Origin: Spinellus fusiger
Taxonomy: Eukaryota > Mucoromycota > Mucoromycetes > Mucorales > Phycomycetaceae
DNA: 64,000 bases
Direction of reading: 5' to 3'
NCBI GenBank assembly: GCA_025094145.1
Contig: JALLLS010000111.1
Coordinates: forward strand, 1 to 64,000
The position numbers and the translations under genes are program-made. The notes under the pieces were generated by a model, which saw only the letters and a program-made list of their open reading frames with translations, searched no databases and was not told where the DNA came from. Shown here one piece after another: positions 59,401 to 64,000 of the stretch; position 1 is the first letter of the stretch, and each line of letters starts with the position of its first letter.

Positions 59401-62175
59401 ATATTTCATTGGATGTTTGTTCTACTTATGAACATATTTATGGGGAACTGGCTTTGCCAACATTGCTAGCTATTATTTTCATTGGTCTGTAGGCTCAGAT
59501 ATACTTATAATTTAGCCACAACTCATTAAATATGTTAGAGATAGGATATAAACATTTAATTATTTCTTCTTTTTGCAATGTCACTCATGTATTTAAAATA
59601 CAGAACACAGAATTCAGAATATAAAAAGGTAGTAAATATGTAATTCTTATGGATTGCTTTAAAAGGCTACTGTCTTGACATGGACAACTTTAAGGGAAAG
59701 TTAGTTACAATACTAGAATAGAATAAAATATAAAATATAAAAACCAAATAGCGATAATTATACCTGAAATGGTTATATAAATGCAAAAAAAAAAGTTACA
59801 AACACTCTAAAATAAGTCTGAGGGAATATATTATAATAGGTTAGTTTAAAGTAAACCTCATATCTTGCAAATAGTTATATTCGTGACAACATCACTATTT
59901 ATTATAGCCAAACTATATTTTAGATAAAACACTTTAATGGCTAGAACATAGATCGAGATTTTTCTTCTTGGACATCCTACCAAACATCGAAGGGAGAAAG
60001 AGAAGGAGGTGGATACAGATCTATTAAACCACTTGGTACTCTTTTCATCATCTTTAGTTTCCCATCTATGTACATCTTATATACTTATACTTATACATTT
60101 ATATATCTATTAACAGTTATATCAACCAATTAATCAGATACTATATATTTATTCAATAGACTGACTTACTCATGATTAAAACTTATTAAGAAAACTATAA
60201 GTCTAGAGAGAAAATTCCATTTCGTAACATAAAAATGTTTCATGTTCTTATGTTTTTGTTATCTTTTTTCAGGGGTTTCCAAGATAGCTTCCAAAGATTC
60301 TCTTTTTTCTTTTTCACTTTATCTTACTTTTCTTTTCATTTTATTTTAATCATTCCCATAGAAATAGATTGTCTTGTTGTTGTTGTTTTTATTAAAAACT
60401 ATTATTTATTGTCTTTACTAAGTTACACACTCCAATGATAGGTCTAACCAAGTGAGATATAGTTCACTGGAAATACTCCAGGTTTCAAGAGTACTAAGTA
60501 ACCTATATTCTCCGGATTTTAATCTGTTTTCAACTTTAAGTCGTCTAGTATCACACTATGGATAGGCTACACTTGTAATATGAAATAGAGACATTTTATA
60601 AGCATGAGAGTATAATAGTAAACTTATTATTCAGGAGTCTTCATTATTATATTAATAGTTATTGAGTCATAACTTTCGAGTTTTACTTTTCATTCCCCCT
60701 TTTTATAAAATTTTACCTCAAAATGAGGAGAGATTATACTAGTTCATGCTATTACAATACTGATAACAACCTATTGTATACACTATGTTATCATTATTGT
60801 CAGATATTGTAACACAGCAAAGGGCACTAAGGTTACACCACACTCTTTTCGTATTTTGAAACCATAAAGCCAGATAGAGAGGTCTAGACAAAGTTAAACA
60901 AAATACATGAGCTGATTATACATTATTTCACATGAATATGGCATGAAAAGCTAGGGCCATTGTCCAAAGATGAGTTTTTATTTATTTCATTTATCTTTGT
61001 ACACCTTTCAATTCTATCGTATCGTGTCGTATCGTACCGTATTCTATCGTTGCATAATATAACATAGCATAGTACAGCCTTTACTATAGCTCTTAGACTA
61101 TTGGCTCCTCTAGATATAGATAGAGGCATATAGTTTGATACTTAGTATGGTATATGTAAAAGCATGATCTGGTGCTAAAGTGATTTGAAGTGTCGGCAAA
61201 AGATAACGATGTTGATACTATCAATACTATCTTTGGTCATAATGAATTCTCAACGTACTAGTACCTTGACGAGTATCTACTTTACAATAAATGATGGTAT
61301 AGGGAATAATAATAAATTATAAACTACACTACTTTTATCTTGGAACACTTGAACCTATCTCTTTTTACAGTTTCATGCCTAATAAATAATACTGAGTAAA
61401 CTAACTAGGACTAGTTTCTCAGTTTACATGAAGGTGAGTGGGTTTCAAGTGTATCAATATAGAATAAAATGCTGGTTTTCAATCTTTTTCTTTTTCTTTT
61501 TCTATCTTCCAACAGTTTGCATATCAGAGAGATTAGAATGAATAAGGTCGATATAAGCAAAAATAGATAATATCATTATTACTACTGTTATTATTATCAC
61601 TATCACTATCAAAATAGAAAAAGAAAAAGAAAAAGAAAAAAAACAAACTGTTTTTTAGATAAACAACAAGTAACACAGTATTGAATGAACGATCGTAATC
61701 TTCTTTGTAATTTTAATCTTTCTGAAAGCACAAAAAGAAATCTTTACTATCTTATTTTCAACTTATAAAGTAGCTATTCATTCTATTACTAAGTAGATTC
61801 TATCTACAAATATCCACATAAGATATTTTGTTTGTTTTTTTATTTGTTTGTTTTATTCTATGGTTGAGACTAGAGTTATTAAAATGAAGCTTAAAAATAA
61901 ACACTGCCAACAAAGTAGTTAAAAAAAAGTGTTTTTTTTTTCATTTTTTTTCATTTTTTTTTCAATAAAACCCCTTGTTTTCTATACATATATCTTAAGA
62001 TTGCCCTAGTAACAATATATAAATAAATAAAAAAACGAAGCATAGTGTAATTATTATAAGTAAAAGAAAAAAGAAAGTAAGGGAAAGCAGAAGCGAGATG
62101 AATAAATGAGAGAAAATAGGGCAAATGGACTTGTCAGTGCTTTGTAGTATATCTTCGTAGTATCATGTTGTACAA
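56403..62175. other. 5.8-kb AT-rich desert
   Basis: No coding sequence, RNA gene or recognisable transposon protein on either strand. Holds low-complexity patches: ttttattt repeats (57627-57655), a tatcg-type pentamer repeat (61009-61050), a/g runs (61615-61645) and mirrored t runs (61930-61965). Composition is strongly A+T and codon-like periodicity is absent. Could be a decayed repeat island or a regulatory upstream region of the GATA gene's downstream side. Confidence 0.55.
61009..61050. repeat. Pentamer tandem repeat (tatcg/tatcgt-like)
   Basis: ctatcgtatcgtgtcgtatcg followed by similar units to 61050; about eight degenerate copies of a 5-bp unit. Confidence 0.75.
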
Positions 62176-63912
62176 TTAGTGAGATGAGCTCAGGATAAAG
62201 GAAAGTCTTATTTCTCCGGGACTGTACAATGAATAACGCAAAGGATCGTTAGGCGAGTTTAAAGAGTAAGAAGCAGAAGACGAGGAAACAGAAGAAGATG
62301 CAGAGGAGGAGCAGGAAGAGAAGGCAGAAGTGGGTGAGGTGGGGTGAGATAGTGGTGGTGGTGGTGCAGGGTCTACATTTTCTTCATTTCCACTGCCACT
62401 GACGTTCATGGCAGACACGCTTTGTTGTAGCAGTGGGTTTCCTCCTCTTCCACTAACATGCAGTTGATGTTGCTGAAGTACAAGTTTACCTTGTCGGGCT
62501 ACTGAGCGTGCATACCGTAGTCCGCATGCATTACATAACCTATGAATAAAAATGACACAAGAAATACAGTACAGAAAAAGGAAAGAAAAAAAAATCGATA
62601 AGTGATTTTGTCCCTCAAAGCTTGCTTCTTGTAACATAGTCATAGCATAATAATAATAAAAAGTTGAAACTTACGTTTTATGACCCGATGGACCTCTTCG
62701 CCATTCCGGACTAGAGTCTGTATTACAGCTCTCACAGCAGTTTTTGGTGCTTTGATTAAAGGGTGGACTGTGGCTGGGCAACCGCTCTGATGTAAATCCA
62801 GAACAGCGTACGTTTTTTATAGAGGCAAAAGCACGACGTCGAGGTACTTCCACATTCTTTGTATTGGAGGAGGGTGAACTGGTTGATTTCTTGGATGTAT
62901 AAGAGCGACGCTGGGAGGATTGAGAAATGTTTCCATAATGTGATCGAGAGGATTGAGAAGACTGTCTTCTTGCATAAGGTATAATATTGGGACCTGTCTC
63001 GGTTGTAAATGATGTATCGACTTGTGTTATACAGTGACGACGGGCAGAAGGCCGAGTAGCATCTCCGATAGTTGTGCTCATATTATCACTACTGTGTACA
63101 CTGCTATCATTACTGCTGTGATCACTACTGCTTCTTCTTCTTTGGCTTTGTTCTATTGTAAAGGTATAATCCTGAGGCACATCTATAGACACAGGGTTTG
63201 AAGGAGTGTCAAAGTTGGAATGTTCATGGGTTGGTTTAAGTGAGGTTTGGCATGGTGGAGGTGGTTGTGATGGAGGTGGCTGATTTAAATTGGGCTCTAG
63301 TCCTTGGGTTGTTAGATTGAGAACGGGATCAAATGGCAACTGGCTTGCTTCAGTGGAGCGATACAAGGATAGAGGGAATACGTTTTGAAGTTTAGGTAAT
63401 GTGTTGCTATGTTATAAGTCAGCAACCTATTATAATGTAATCTGATGATGAATGAAAGGAATCACTGACCTGGGAATTATGTTTGTGTCCAAGCTAGATT
63501 GATATTCAGAAATTGACAGAGAGGAGATGGTAGAAGGAGTTTGAGATTGAGAGAAGGAAAGAGGTTGAAAATTGAGCAAGGGCGGTGAAGGACCAGTAGG
63601 ATAGAGAACAGGAGGTACAGTATTAGCACGATAGGCTGGCATAGGTGTTGTGATTAAATGAGTAGACATGAACGTAATAGACCCATAGGGTACAGTAAGA
63701 CAATCGATCGTGTTATTCTCATCGAGAGAAGTCAGTCTATACTTTTTGTGAATACATTGGGAACAAGGTACGCTGAGATCTGAGGAAAGCAAGGGTTGCA
63801 TTTCACACAGTTGAGTAATTGATTTTGGGGTGATCGTTTGATCTGTGGCTGTCTTCGTATTTGTCTGAGTGTCTGGCAGAGACAGGAGTACATCTTTTGT
63901 CTCGGTATCCAT
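62176..63912 (-). CDS. GATA-type zinc finger transcription factor
   Basis: DNA-binding regulator with one C-terminal GATA finger. Three exons: 63912-63470, 63406-62675, 62539-62176; 1539 nt, 512 aa. The finger is split by intron 2: CCESCNTDSSPEWRRGPSGH then KTLCNACGLRYARSVA. Between the Cys pairs are 18 residues (C-x2-C-x18-C-x2-C), the spacing of the White collar 2-like fungal and plant class rather than the x17 of AreA-type factors. The rest is Ser/Pro/Gln-rich and disordered with basic runs (RRRSSSDHSSND, KNVEVPRRRAFASIKN). I see no PAS domain, so it is not a full WC-2 orthologue. Downstream of the finger is a Ser-rich tail. The start chosen is the first ATG of the open frame; an upstream exon beyond the window cannot be excluded. 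Confidence 0.87.
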
Positions 63913-64000
63913 AATACAGAATATACGTTGAAAAGACGATGAAAGATCATGCGAGTCCTTTGTTGAATAGATATTATTTTCATGCAGGGTTTCTTTTAAT

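Noticed and set aside
60235..60438. Hydrophobic Phe-rich 67-codon ORF
   Set aside because: T-rich low-complexity DNA translated in one frame; no start context or family support.

Overview
This window is nuclear DNA of an early-diverging fungus, most likely Mucoromycota. The genes are rich in introns (mostly 40-110 bp, GT-AG with a few GC-AG, several micro-exons), the genome is AT-rich, promoters and introns carry long pyrimidine tracts, and the mobile elements are a DIRS-type reverse transcriptase, Tc1/IS630-like transposases and Fanzor-like (eukaryotic TnpB) remnants. I worked out exon structures by hand from splice signals, reading phase and family conservation. Where every junction was resolved, the exon lengths sum to a multiple of three.

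Layout. 1-2510: decayed mobile DNA (Tc1-like copy, then the C-terminal end of a Fanzor-like gene). 2511-10275: four plus-strand genes, namely MIC60 (mitochondrial cristae), V-ATPase subunit H, a RIM2-type mitochondrial pyrimidine nucleotide carrier and a stand-alone SRA1-domain protein. 10276-12600: fragments of two transposase families. 12679-15981: the APC/C subunit Cdc16/Apc6. 15982-18830: minisatellite, a second nearly identical Tc1-like copy, and a DIRS RT/RNase H fragment. 18832-26129: two 1.2-kb elements in inverted orientation (about 99% alike where compared, with related terminal inverted repeats) that bracket two minus-strand housekeeping genes, NDUFB10-like complex I subunit and methionine aminopeptidase 1, plus a broken Fanzor-like N-terminal half. 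26801-46807: a gene-dense block with NSRP1-like splicing factor (+), MED23 (-), NKAP (+), ARP4 (-), a folliculin-interacting protein (FNIP/Lst4 type, -) and an F-BAR protein (+). 47343-47783: an unrecognised 146-aa ORF (-). 47784-53549: repeat-rich DNA with a third, older copy of the TIR element that runs into a Fanzor-like zinc-ribbon/RuvC remnant and ends in a matching TIR. 53550-56402: an ABCF ATPase (-). 56403-62175: a very AT-rich desert. 62176-63912: a GATA-type zinc finger factor (-).

The genes do not form one pathway. They are ordinary housekeeping and regulatory loci (mitochondria, V-ATPase, cell cycle, Mediator, chromatin, TORC1 signalling, cytokinesis) separated by transposon graveyards. 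The most unusual content is the set of Fanzor-like RNA-guided-nuclease remnants, one of them inside a candidate 2.7-kb TIR-bounded element whose short derivatives flank the MAP1/NDUFB10 pair. Other oddities are a perfect 19-bp hairpin inside the APC6 coding sequence and three GC-AG introns supported by reading frame.
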